From contig VZRG01000202.1 of assembly GCA_013397435.1 (NCBI GenBank), positions 521,804 through 585,803 of the forward strand: a stretch of 64,000 bases of DNA, in the 5' to 3' direction. This DNA comes from Erythrocercus mccallii (lineage: Eukaryota; Chordata; Aves; Passeriformes; Dicruridae). Positions 10,741 through 22,979 of the stretch are shown piece after piece; the stretch's first letter is position 1; every line of letters begins with the position of its first letter. A program made the position numbers and the translations under genes. Under the pieces are notes generated by a model that saw only the letters and a program-made list of their open reading frames with translations, was not told where the DNA came from and searched no databases.

Positions 10741-13700
10741 ATAAAAAATCATTTAAAAAGTGTCTGTTGCCTTTCTGCTAAAAAATCAATGTAGCTATGG
10801 GAAGAAATTCAACCATTAATGTAACAACAGTTTATGTAATTGGACCAAAAAAATCACACCTATAATTATTTTTATTACCTTCTTCCCCAAATAAAGAAAT
10901 TATGTAACTAACTGAGGATCATAGATTATATGGAAATTTCAAGATATCCAGTTTTCCCTTCACAGCTTAGGTTTCCATGCATAAAAAAAGTGTAATAACT
11001 TTTGCACTGTGTTAGTATTATTTTTCTTTCATAGCTCTGGTTTGATTGCTGTCTTTAGGGCATTGGTTGATCAAGGATTCTGTGCTACATTTCTGAATTT
11101 ATATATATATTTTTTTTGTCTGCTTCTGAGGCATTTAACAAGGTTTTCTTAGCCTTTCAGGTTCATTTAGCTTGTGAAAGTTGCAGCAATGTCAGCTTCC
11201 AATCTTATGCCTTGGGAAGCAGAGGGAATGGGAGAGGTCAGGGGCTGCTGGGCAGCAGCCAGCTATTGGAGTATAAAAAGTAATAATAGTCATGGCTCAC
11301 TAAAGAAGGTAACAAGAGACCACAAAACTGAACGCATATCAGAGAAAAGAAATGCTGACTTTGTAAACATAAACAATATATATAAAATACAGAATCTTTC
11401 TCAAACTAGTATAAAGATTAGGTCAGACTTCAATCTATTAACTACAAACCAACTACAGGACTTTAACTACAGGAGATTATTTCTTCCCTGTACCATTTCA
11501 GGATATTAGACCATAGAGAGCTTGTTTTTGACTTCCCTTCACCTGTACAATGTTATTAAAAAAGCTAAATTGTATGTTGTTTAACTGGCACATTAGTTGA
11601 GATGTATTTTCTTGGTAATTTTTAACAACTAATGTAAGTTTAAAAGTCAGGGGAAAAGTATCAGCAAATATTTTGGGACAAAATTAAACATATGATCATC
11701 AGGAGAAGGCTTGAAAATGGGGAACAGATATTATTAAAATATTTTCGGTTTTTTTAGAATGTGTGTTGATTTTTATCAAAGATGAACTAGAATTGATTAC
11801 TCTGTTATCAACTGTTACAAATGGTCAGAGCATCAAAATGAGGACAGATCACTTACTATAAATGCCTGCAAAAACGCTGTGCAGAGTAGTAGCTTTGCCA
11901 TGTAGAAATCTGACACAACCCTTAGGGTGACACTCAGTATTGTTTTTTTTACTAGCAAAAATAATTATATCCTTATAAAGAACTCTGTCAGTCAGGAATT
12001 TAAAATGATACATATTTCCTAATTCTGTTCCTTTTTATATTATTGTGGAAAAAACCCTAACAAAATGTAACATTTTCAATTCTACTTTTAGAATTTATTG
12101 CCTGTGATACATATGAGGTAAATGGAACACAGCACACCATAGTCCAGTTTGTGAAGGTATGAAACCCTTGACCTAAGGAATAAAACCTGATCAAGAGATC
12201 AGAATTCCAGTTTCTATTCTGTAGCACTACTTGCTCCCAGAATTCTAGAGCAATATAGAAATTTTTACTGAAAGTTTTAAAAAAATTGAATAAATAGATA
12301 TACCCAAAAGGGGATTCATAATGTAAGAACCCCATTTCTCCATAAGTTACTTAATTCATTATGTATGTTAGAAGTTATAAGAAGTTAATTAATTAATTAA
12401 TTGCAATGCATGCTTCCTGCAGAGAATTCTGTTGTTGACTTGGCATCTTTTCTTCTAAAGTTATTTAAATATTTATTATATCTTAATCTAAACCTATAAT
12501 TTTAGGTTATCAAAGATTATATATTTTGTCTAATCAATTTACCTATAAACACACATACTGGGAATTTTTTCCATATGGGTATCTATTCCACTTGACTTCT
12601 CATTTCTTATTTATATTCACTCATATCTTTGTTTATCTTTGCCTTTGAGTTGGTTAACTTGGAAAACAACTATATTAAACAGAAAAATCTCAAACATCAA
12701 ATGAAGTGCACTGTACACAGCATACCACCATCTTAAGTTGAATGATCCTTTTTATTGCAATTTATGTCAATGATAAGTGTGAGACAACATTTGATTAACA
12801 ACCTAATGAATCTTCTGCTCAAAGTGAAGTTAGCACAAAAAGAAAATGCTTGTCCCTTATTATAACAAGGATGGATTTTGAGGTGAGGGGGTAATTTTTT
12901 GTTTTGTTTATTTGTTTGTTTAGTTTTTGGTTTTTATTTTTGTAATAGTATTTTGGTTAAATTTAAGATTAAAAATTGCAAAATGTTATCTTAAAATCAG
13001 TGGAATTTATGAACAACTGTCCCTTTTCAAAAATACTCATATTTATGATGTCGTGTCTATGTAAGCCTTTTCTTCCATTAACTTCTCCTCAACTACTTTC
13101 TGCATTCTCTTTCCCATGCTAATATTAAAACTTTTCCCCAGAAAGAATGTGTTTTCTCACTCTGTTGTAACACCTACAGTACTTTGGTTTCAGCATTTCA
13201 CTTTTATATACTTTTTCAGTTCCTCTGGATCTTCCTAGATTTATACTTAAAGCTGGAAAAGTAATAATTTCTTTTCCCTTTTGTGTGGTGGTTTGGTTTT
13301 TTTGATTGGTTTTGTTGTTTTGGGCTTTTTTTCAGTGAATAGGTGAATAAGTCTTCCTTTCAGCTATATCATTGCCAAAAATTATTTGCTGTTATATTTA
13401 TCTCATTTGTAATTCAAAAATCAATAAAAAATAGTCTATTTCAAAATGTTTATTGTTCAAGTTTTCTACCTAGTGCTGGCCAAATGTGTATTGTAGTACT
13501 CCAATCATAAACCAAATCTTTATATCTCTACCACTCTGGAGGAAAATAAGCTTTGGTACAATTCTGATAAATGTGCAGATATGTTTTCATAACTATGAAG
13601 CATCTAGCTCTCTTTGAAGGAATGAGACATGCAGAATCTCATTTTTTTCTCTCGAGCCTTCATTCTGCCTTTTGTCTGAATTATTTTGAGTTTATCCTGC

Positions 13701-14703
13701 TCATCTAACAAGTTCAGATATTAAATCAAACTTTGGATGCTTGGCCACAGCTTATCTGAACCTCTTGCTTTGGAAATCTGACATAAATTGTATGCCACTT
13801 GCAATTCTCACTACACTTTTGATTTTGGGCAAGTCAGATATGCTTTGCAAAATTGCAGAAGTTGTATCAAATACAAAACAGAACTCTTCCAAGGCACAAT
13901 GTCACTCCTATCTCCTTTAGACTTTGGGGAAAAGAATAAGGATTTACAATTAGAGGAGCCAGAGTAATGATGCCGTGAAGATGCTTACTGCATGAACACA
14001 GTGGAGCCTTACACACAACCTTCGTTTCCCCTGATGTTTTGTTACATTTCACTGTTGTTTCAGGACATCTACTTATTTCCTCTATTATGTATTGCTCTGA
14101 TGATGTCTGATGTTTCTTTCCACACATTCCTTCTCCTTCTTCTCTTTTTGACACCATAATGCTCTATAACAAAATATGAACAACACATTTTTTTTAACAC
14201 TTTCATGCCTGTATGACAATTTGAATATTGATTCATTCAATGCAGTGAAACAAAAATCATCATAATTAGTAAACACACAATATTTTATAAAACATATTCA
14301 TAGTTTTAAAAGTGTCTAATTTTTTTTTTTTGAAATAACATATTTCAGCTGGTTTTAGCACCAGTTTAATCAGTTTCTAAATAAGATTCTCCTGAATTAT
14401 CTTTTCTTCCTATACTAAGCAGTATGCTCTCTTTTAGACCTTTTTTCTCCTCTTTTTTTTTCTTTCTTTTCAGCATGTATTACATTCCTTTCTGTTATCA
14501 TCATAAACATGTTTGGTTTTTAACATTTTATTTATATTTAACTTATTCCCTCTTGTCCTATCATCTTTTCTCCTACCATTATGCAATATGATTTGACTGC
14601 TGCTCTCCTACCCTATTATGCTTCTCCTGTCACCTCAGGTCTTTGTTTCATCATTTCTTTCCTACACTTTATACTTCCACTTTCATCTTCTCTTTTCCCT
14701 TTT
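10741..14703. other. Unique AT-rich DNA, no gene found
   Basis: Short open frames, including 111 aa at 11174-11509 (+) and 92 aa at 12335-12057 (-), show no recognisable domain. Simple tracts include TTAA repeats at about 12385-12402 and GT/T-rich tracts at about 12895-12945 and 13285-13330. A long pyrimidine tract at about 14440-14472 ends in CAG and looks like a splice acceptor. No open exon follows it. Confidence 0.5.
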
Positions 14704-14784
14704 TAAAGGAATTATTAGTATTATTTATATTTATTATAAATTATTTATATTATATATATATGTATAAAGGAATTATTAGTATTC
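14704..14784. repeat. 61-bp-period duplication entering the gap
   Basis: TAAAGGAATTATTAGTATT occurs at 14704-14722 and again at 14765-14783, so the start of a second 61-bp unit runs straight into the run of Ns. The DNA between the copies is nearly pure A/T (TTTATATT-type words and a TATATATATA run). Confidence 0.85.
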
Positions 14785-14959
14785 NNNNNNNNNNNNNNNN
14801 NNNNNNNNNNNNNNNNNNNNNNNNNNNNNNNNNNNNNNNNNNNNNNNNNNNNNNNNNNNNNNNNNNNNNNNNNNNNNNNNNNNNNNNNNNNNNNNNNNNN
14901 NNNNNNNNNNNNNNNNNNNNNNNNNNNNNNNNNNNNNNNNNNNNNNNNNNNNNNNNNNN
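14785..14959. other. Assembly gap (175 Ns)
   Basis: The bases are undetermined. Open frames reported across this interval are artefacts of the Ns. The 61-bp repeat on its left edge suggests a tandem repeat caused the break. Confidence 0.99.
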
Positions 14960-15478
14960 ACATATGTTGATACATGTGCTTTGTTTCTGACAAGGACACC
15001 CATGGTGCCATTTACCTGACCACTTTCAAATGCAACAATATAAATACATACACATTCTTTTGATCAGTCAACAGATAAAAGCTGATGTTAGGAAGGAATT
15101 CTATGATAGATAAGTCAGATACAAACACCTATGACTGTTATTCCTTTTCTCTAGGAGAAAATCTTTGTGTTTAGACTCTTCTGCTTTCAGAAAAGGGTAT
15201 CAGAGATGATGAGAAATTCCTAACACATGCATACTTCATGAATAAACATTTAGGTGAGTGGAGAGTCCTGCATAAGTCTATTTACAATTGAAGCCATATC
15301 TGTGAAGCATTGTACGTGAAATTAAATAGTATTAGCAAGAGAATATCCACACAGTGTGGTAGATATCTAATCACCTTATTTACATCTGCTTTTCTTGCCA
15401 GATTGCAGAGTAGTCTTGAGCAAGTCACCTTGCAACCTGATGGATGAGGCTACTACATTTCTCTAAACTGCCTATATC
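14960..15478. other. AT-rich DNA, nothing recognised
   Basis: Sequence between the assembly gap and the pyrimidine microsatellite. No coding frame, repeat family or RNA gene could be supported. Confidence 0.55.
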
Positions 15479-15616
15479 TTCCTCCCTTCCTCCCTTCCTC
15501 CCTTCCTCCCTTCCTCCCTTCCTCCCTTCCTCCCTTCCTCCCTTCCTCCCTTCCTCCCTTCCTCCCTTCCTCCCTTCCTCCCTTCCTCCCTCCCCTCCTT
15601 CTCCTTCTCTCTCCTA
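15479..15616. repeat. (TTCCTCCC)n pyrimidine microsatellite
   Basis: An 8-bp unit TTCCTCCC is repeated perfectly for 112 bp (15479-15590, 14 units), followed by imperfect CT-rich sequence to about 15616. The + strand is pure pyrimidine and the unit has mirror symmetry, the pattern known to allow triplex (H-DNA). The - strand carries regularly spaced GGGAAGGA units, so guanine quadruplexes are also conceivable. The absence of any interruption suggests recent expansion or ongoing length variation. Confidence 0.97.
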
Positions 15617-18060
15617 AAGGTGTTAGAGGAAGTTATGATCTGATATGTTCCTGAGCTGTGATTGCATTCTTACAGTAAACAAAGATGTGGTCACATTATA
15701 TTCCTTTATCTGGAAGTTTAGAAGCACTACCAGTCCCAATATCACAGGTATCTTTCATGCAGAATATAAAGCTTGTTTCATTTCTTTTTTTGTGAATTTC
15801 CTTCAGTTTAGGAAAAGAAGAATTTTAGTTCCATCTTAGAACTGTTTTAAAATGGAACCTAGCCTACAATTACATAAACTATATGCAAGGTTCAGGGAAC
15901 ATCTAGGAAGCATTACTTGTATCATGGAGTAAATTTTCAGACATATATATCCTGCTGCATTCTTTTCATGGGTGTCAAACTGTTAGCAGAAGAGTCATGT
16001 AAGGTGTAAAGGATCATGTCAAATTTCACCTCAGTTGGCTAGGGTGCTAATTGATCATGCATTTCCCTGTACTTACTCATATTAGTTAATTATGAAATTG
16101 TTGCAATCCTGATGCAATAAGGATTTGGAGATTTTTTTTTGATGCATAGTCAAAAGAATTTATCTGTTGGCTTATATCTACAGTCTTAGAAAACTCTATG
16201 TCTTCCTCAGAAGGAAGAAAATTATTTTCTATTTGCTTAAGATGTTTAGAAGTATATGTGTTTAAACTTTTGCATGTAAGTATTATATACGTGTACATAT
16301 TTAAGCATGACTAATAGCGATCAATCTGAGCTTCTTAACTGAGGTGTCTAGCTTACAGAGCAGAGGGGCTGATTTATCCTGGACTACTGAGGATCAACAC
16401 ATAGGTAAATAAATGTCTACACTATCATTTGATTGTACTAATATTCTAGGATTCCTCATTAATTAGTGTCTACCCTGAGTAGATTGCAGTAAGTCACTAC
16501 TTGAATACTCCTGATCCACTTTGATAAAAAAAGGAAATTTTAGTTTTTTCATCATCATTAACTTCTTTTTAAAATGGTATAAGAGCCCAAGGAGATGACA
16601 AATGAAGCTGAAGTAAAAATAAGAAAGTATTGACTTAAGTCAGAAAGTAGAGTGCTCAACAACTGTGAGCACCAAGTTCATAATCCTTGTTGCTTTGTCA
16701 TACTGTGTCTGAGCTACAGCAAATAGACTATTAGAAATATTTTGACTTAATACTGGCCAAAAGGTTTTTATATAAATTTATAATGATGAAGTTGCTAGAG
16801 TTTGGATCAGTAATTGAACACCGAGTAACTAAAACCTTCCAATCACATCAGGAAAAAAAATCCTAAAAATTAGGAGTTGTCAATATTCTAAGGTTATATA
16901 AACATTTAAACTCTTCTAGGCTCTGTCTCCTTTTGGAAACAGAATGGTTGGAGTCAATTAGTAATGCAAAACACATTTTGCTTAGTATCACCAAAACTTT
17001 TGCTTTGCGATTGGTGAATCAGTTGTAAAATAAAGCTGACAAGCACTGTCCTCATTGTATGATACCTTCTGACAGTTTTTCAAGACTATTTAACTTCTCT
17101 TGCCATTTATGTGAAAGTTTAGGGAACAGTTATTGGAAAAGCTGTCAGTCTGTTTCTTGTCACAAGAAACCTGCATTTACTTTTCTGAAAGAGAGAAAGT
17201 TGGGTAGCACTGAAAACTAAAATTAATGGTTGCACAGTTTATGCAGGAAATATACAAAAAAACCAAAACTGTATTATTTCTTGTGATAAATGAAATAATT
17301 TCTTTAAGAACCCATTTAAAAAAATGCATTACCTTGTCATGCTGAGATGCTGCAAATTTTTGCAGAACAAAAGGCAGCTTATAGCTTCTTTTGACAAGTA
17401 TATAATAATTCTTCTTTCTAAATTATTTTAAAAGGATTTTTTTAACAAGATTGCAGGTGCTAAGAATTTTCTTTTCTTGAAAAAATCGATCTTTTTCCCT
17501 CCACTAACCTGTGCTGAACCTGTCTTTTTTAATATAATTCAACTATATTTCTAAAATATAGCTTGAAAGAAGATTTTAATACTGAAATTAGGGTATGAAA
17601 ACCATCTCATTGAAAAGAAAGGTGATATACTGTCATAATATATCTTGAAATTATAACAAGTTCAAAGAAACACTGAGATTCCGGTTTAAATTTCTTAAAT
17701 AGTTAAAATTTCCTAAACAGTTTCTAATGAACCCATAACGTTATTGTTCATTTACAATAGAAGTCCCACACTAACAAGTTTTAGCAGTTCTTTCCTCTGA
17801 ACAAGCCTTAGTGATAAAGCCAGGCTCATCATCGATTTCCATAAACTAGTTAGATTATGGCATTAATTTTCAAAGATATATAGATTTTCACACATATGCA
17901 ATAAATAAATATATATTCTATAAAAAGTAATTGTATTGTAATGACAAAGTCTCTTTACTCTGACAAAGCTTAGCACCATACTATGATGCACAGTACAAAA
18001 CAGTATCCAAGTTTTCTGGGAAAACCATGATCCTGGTGAAATCCTGTAATGCTCTTTTGC
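15617..18060. other. AT-rich DNA, nothing recognised
   Basis: Open frames here, for example 64 aa at 15645-15839 (+) and 70 aa at 16298-16086 (-), look like chance. No repeat family was identified. Confidence 0.55.
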
Positions 18061-18107
18061 TTTCTTTGTTTAACAAAGAAATTTATTTTCTTTTCTTCAA
18101 AAGAAAA
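18061..18107. repeat. Two adjacent inverted repeats, first with SOX/TCF-like cores
   Basis: TTTCTTTGTT, one T, AACAAAGAAA at 18061-18081 is a perfect palindrome with 10-bp arms. Each arm contains CTTTGTT/AACAAAG, the core bound by TCF/LEF and related to SOX sites. At 18086-18107 a second inverted repeat follows (TTTTCTTTT, loop CTTC, AAAAGAAAA). Binding is an inference from the motif only; A/T-rich DNA produces such motifs often. Confidence 0.6.
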
Positions 18108-21100
18108 AGTAAGATTTTACAATCCCCCTAAGTATTAATAAAATAAAATTTCAACTTTATCACACAGCGTAAAATTCTTTAAAACCCATAAACTCTGTAT
18201 TAAGTGACATTTCCAAATATCAAGTCCAGTTTTTGTTCTATATGAATAGAGGTTGGAATTTTTTAAAAATATATGATATATATGGTAACAACATCAAAGA
18301 AATATAGCTTTGATGACTAGAATATTATCAAAACATGTTTATTAAGGTAGAAGAATAAGAAGGAAATAGTGCCAAGAAAAGAGGTTTTTCTTTTTGTCAA
18401 AATGAGATAAAGTAGAAAAAAATGGCAGACAGAGAAAGCCGACATATTCTTACCTACCAGATTGGCAGGTGGGCTGCTTTAGAACATTTTTATGACTCAC
18501 CACTGTGCAAGTACCTCTGCCAAAGGCAGATGGATGAAAATGCCAAGCATATGTGAAGAAGGTCAACAAAGATACTAAGAAAGGAAATACTACACTCTTG
18601 TAAATATTTTTATGGCACCCTGTGTTGCAGCTACAAGAAGTTGGCTTCTTAAGATGGCCAGGAAGAAAACCCTAGGAGCATTAAGTTAATTAATTGGATA
18701 GTCTACTATAAATTATTATCTCCAACACCAACATGTGGTTTTGCTCCTTATCATGTAGTGTAACCCACTGTATGCATAAAAAGTTTGGCCAGAGAGCCTT
18801 AAAGTTCCTGTTCAGCTCCAGTACTTGGATTTCTATGGTATGAACCAATGTGTGGAGCTGCCATGTAGGGCACACATCCTCTTGGGTTTTGGCTGAATCT
18901 GGTTACAACATATAGTTCCTCTACCTATGCCAGGGACACCAGGAGCACTTCAAACTATATTGGTTTAGTCATATCTCTGGGAGCAGTGTTACTAAACACT
19001 TAATTTTTTATTCCTTTACATGGGCTTGAGAAATTCTTCAGTGGGGTACAAAAATGACCTTACGAATAGAAAGGGTTTCCTTTTAGTAGGTGGTTGTAGT
19101 TTATTGGGTAGTTCAGTTAGGATGACACTAGGGGAAGTCTGCCACTCTACTGGGGGATGGGTTGTTTATATTACAAGGCTGCATTAATTACTGTGTTTGC
19201 CATTGTGGAGACAAATTCTGCCAATGGCAGGCTGGAGTTTCTCTGTGACACGAAACAATGAGGCTTGTCAGAGAGATGCTGCCCTAACCTACAAGATTAT
19301 CAGAATTGCTAAATTTAAACTGGGAGGAGAGGGAAATCTCAAAGGAGTTTTCCTTGTATCATCAGTTTTCTAATTGATTGTGGTGAAACTTCAGCATCAG
19401 AGTTAGAGTAAAATGGAGGAGGTTCAATAAGAGATTGTTGCGCTATTCTCAACTCAATGTGTCAATATGCAGAAGCATTTGTCAGCTGCAAAACCAACAT
19501 ATTTTTCCAGAATACATTTAAAGTACCAATCATGTGTCTTCACTTGTGTAAAGATTTTATGTAAAACCAGAATGTTGTAAAAGACTGAGAAAGGCATTGC
19601 TTAAGAGTGAAATTGTTGTGTACTTTGGAATTTGCTGTGAGAGGCAATCGCAAACACCAACATCTACTTTATATTTTCCATTATAAATGGAATAAATATC
19701 AGTGATGCATTCTAATCCAAAGCATCCTGCATTCATAAGATTTTACACTGATGCTGCAATGTTTGATTTTGGGGCAGAAGAAGGTGATGAATGTTCCCTA
19801 ATAAATTTTAGTTCGATAATATAGTTATATTATTCATTACAGTGTTTCATAATAAATTTATGCAGTGCCCCAAAGGAGTCATTGTCACTTAAGAAAAGTA
19901 GCAGCTCTTAGCAAACCTTCCTAAGACACCTTACAGAATGAAATTCCTTGAGGCAACAATTTATAAAAGTGGTTTTGATTGCTAAAAACACTATAAAGCA
20001 GAACATAATCAATAACATGATGAAGTAAACGTCTTTCCTTAGTCCAGAATACTTCTCCCTATAAAGTATGTGTTGTCAATAATCATTTACTCTTAATAAA
20101 CATATTCCTATAAAATCATTATTTTGAAACTTTATGGCTTCAGACTCCAAACTCATTAATTTTCATATCTAGATAAGAAGCTTTGGTGTGAGGTCACACA
20201 ACCAGCATGCTAAATGTTCTGATACTAACCATGCAATGGACAACAACTTTTATTTTAAGCTAGTAAGAGAGTTTATTTCAGGAAAGATAACTACCCTTTT
20301 TTTTTTCTGTTATTCTTAAAAAGAACGTAAATATTTAATTCATATTTGTATGTTTATTTTTTTAATAGCTTGACCATATTGCTTTTGACTGCCTATTTAT
20401 ATTTTCTTTCTTTCACTTCCCTTTCCCACAAGATGTCTAGGATTAGTTCTCAGAAAGGTGGTAACAGTGTAAGTAAATGTGCATGTGCATTAGGATGGAG
20501 GACATCTGAGACAGAAAATTACACCAAGAGGTGGATTAAAAGCTGACCTTTATTGCCTTTTATCTGCTATTTGCTGGAGTTCCTGTAAGGCTCTGAATGA
20601 GCAGTGTGTGAAAAGGAGTTTATGCTGAGATGGGCTTTCACCCCTTTGACATCTTCTCAAAGTTTTTTCAAAACCAGAATATTTCAAGAGATGTAAAAAG
20701 AGCTTAATAATAGGGTGATGATGAAACTAGGTCTCAAAATTCTGTGTTAACAGCAGAATTAATAGCTGATCCTTTTTGACTGACAGATATTTGAATTCAT
20801 TAAGATTTAAGGTATAAGGTTTAAATCATAGAGTTATCTTTAGAATTGAGGAAACTAATATCACGCCAAAGAAAAAAACTTTAAGACAATCCTGATATAG
20901 CAAAAATTCCCATAAAAACATATGCTTATTATATATATATATAAAAACAAAAAGTTGTCAGAATCTTTGGCGATAAAGAAAAGAAATTATACAGACTCTA
21001 GACTGAGGATCAAATAAGGAAATATTCAGCAATATTAAAGAATAGGAAAATACTTGGGAAGAATATTACTCTGTAGAAAACATGCTTATGTGTGTATCTA

Positions 21101-22118
21101 CAAATTCTGTGAGAATCTGTATGATTCTGACTACAGAAAAACTTGTAAATATTTCTAAAGATCAAATTATTTATTACACAGTTTGTTTCCTGATGTGTAA
21201 TGCTGTCCTACACTGTATTAACAAGGTAATACAAATTCCTTATCCAGCCTCGCTCATACCTGTCAAATGAATGAGTTTGCTAATGCTTTCATAAAAAACA
21301 GTGTTTCAGGCTAAATTTAGAATCTAAAACTAGCTTTTTAAAAAAAATGTAGTTCAGCTTGATTTTATTGTATGTGATAGATCTCTAGTTTTCTTAATTT
21401 AAATCAAGAGTGTCATGGAGGAGCTCCTTTTGGACAAATGTAAAAACGTGTTGATCCTGGTGTGGCTGAATATTGTGACACACACATCATGTTTACACAA
21501 TCAGAAGAAAACATTTTTGTAATTATTTTGACTGAATGGATTCAGTGTGGTAGACTTCTGCCCCTGCCACAGAAACTAAAAAGATGTCCACCTACTTCTT
21601 CTCAACTATGCTGATGCTGCCCTGAAAAAAATTTATTCTCAAAGCCTGTCTACTTCTAGTTCTCACCATTAAGTACCAATGCACTTAACACAAGCCTATT
21701 TCCAAGAGTAAAACTTAATTCGGCATACAGAGAATGTAAAATATCCAATCAAGACTCCAGCTTTGGTTACTTCAAAGAATGAATGAATGCTGAAGGAGGA
21801 GAAAGAGACATTTGAAATCTCTCCAAGAGTCAAATGCTTTATTTATGGTCAGATTTCAGGGGCTGGAACTTCTTCTTGGATTTACTACTTAAACCATATA
21901 GGGTATGCATAATTTCTCTTTATTTTTTCCCCACTTCAGGACTTGCTGAAGGGAAGAATGGCACCTTGCTTTCTTACATACTAGAGAACTAAACTTGTAC
22001 ACAGAGTTGAAAATCTCACTCAATTTTTGCATTCAATGAAGTGATGCTTGTGATTGATGTTTAAAGATGTTTAAAGCTTGTGTTTGTTCTCCACACTTCA
22101 GTGGTCCTGTACCACCAT
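18108..22118. other. Unique AT-rich DNA, no gene found
   Basis: No coding or RNA gene and no repeat family recognised. A short (AT)n tract lies at about 20929-20943. The segments near 18470-18660 and 18840-19340 are somewhat less AT-rich but match nothing I know. Confidence 0.5.
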
Positions 22119-22152
22119 ACATATATATATATATAAATATATATATATATGT
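22119..22152. repeat. Perfect AT palindrome (PATRR-like, small)
   Basis: Two perfect 16-bp arms of alternating A/T (ACATATAT... and ...ATATATGT) flank a 2-nt AA centre at 22135-22136; one more flanking base pair also matches. CACCA just outside the left arm and TGGTG just outside the right arm extend the symmetry with a small bulge. Such sequences can extrude as cruciforms. Confidence 0.9.
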
Positions 22153-22702
22153 AAAGTGGTGAACTGCTACTACTACTTTGGAAAAAAATTTTCCTCATTA
22201 AGAAATGCATGATTTGCTAAAAATAGGTGAGTGCAGGTCAGCATTTGCATTGCTTTTTTTAATGTAACAAACTTGTATAAAAGGTTTGACCTGGACTCGA
22301 AAAAAGTAGTGGTAAAAAAATGTAAACTTTGAGAGTCACAGAGCCATTGAATTACCTTCCCGAATAGAAGATTTTCTTTTAGACTAAATATTCTGATAGT
22401 GTTTGGTGTCAGAAGAGGGAGCTCTTGAACTATGTCACGTTTTTAATAGATTCTAATAGATTCCTAAAGAGCACACCTTTGTTCCTTGTATGATTACAAA
22501 TGAATTCCCCAATACTTAAAATATTTTCAAGTAGCCCACTTAGAAAGAATGGTGTATTCAAGATGTACAACTGCCTTTTAAATACATATAACTGTGTGAA
22601 AAAGGGGCAAGAATGGCAAAAGCTGAAACCAAAAATTAAAGCAGAAATAGTTTGTATCTCCCCTTAAATAAAAATCACATAAATGCATACAATCTGCATA
22701 TA
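22153..22702. other. AT-rich DNA, nothing recognised
   Basis: Spacer between two palindromes. No supported feature. Confidence 0.55.
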
Positions 22703-22724
22703 ATGAGATGCATATGCATCTCAT
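22703..22724. promoter_or_regulatory. 22-bp perfect palindrome containing a MORE-type POU motif
   Basis: The 22 bp are perfectly self-complementary. The central 12 bp at 22708-22719 read ATGCATATGCAT, which is the published palindromic element (MORE) bound by dimers of POU proteins such as Oct factors. The match is seen directly. That it is bound in any cell is not known, and no promoter or gene lies close by. Confidence 0.45.
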
Positions 22725-22909
22725 AAAGCATGCAGTGAGAACGAGTATTCATTTATTTTATTAAAAGTTTCTGTATGGCATTTCTAAGGAAGGTTATGGT
22801 TTGTATATAATGATAATTAAAACACCAAACCTTATCAGAGAGTGTCTGTGTGTTATCTTTATCCATCAGTCCATAAATAAATCTTGGTTACTTTTTTAGA
22901 TCGAGGCAA

Positions 22910-22979
22910 AAATCGTCAATATAAATACAAAAATCGTCAATAAATAAATATAAAAATCGTCAATATATAAAATCGTCAA
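22910..22979 (+). repeat. Small minisatellite with CpG core AAATCGTCAA
   Basis: AAATCGTCAA occurs four times exactly, starting at 22910, 22931, 22954 and 22970, separated by A/T-only spacers of 6-13 bp made of ATAAATA-like words. Every copy keeps the CpG, unusual in methylated vertebrate DNA where CpG decays quickly. This implies recent duplication or absence of methylation. The spacers differ in length and sequence and there is no cas gene, so this is not a CRISPR array. Confidence 0.85.

Noticed and set aside
14440..14475. Long pyrimidine tract ending in CAG, like a 3' splice site
   Set aside because: No open exon or donor site follows, and such tracts are common in AT-rich DNA.
14643..15011. 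Open frames of 75-115 aa spanning the Ns
   Set aside because: They consist mostly of undetermined residues and exist only because the gap contains no stops.
22910..22979. Four spaced short repeats resembling a CRISPR array
   Set aside because: Repeats are only 10 bp, spacers are 6-13 bp and pure A/T, no cas genes are present, and the context is vertebrate. It is a minisatellite.
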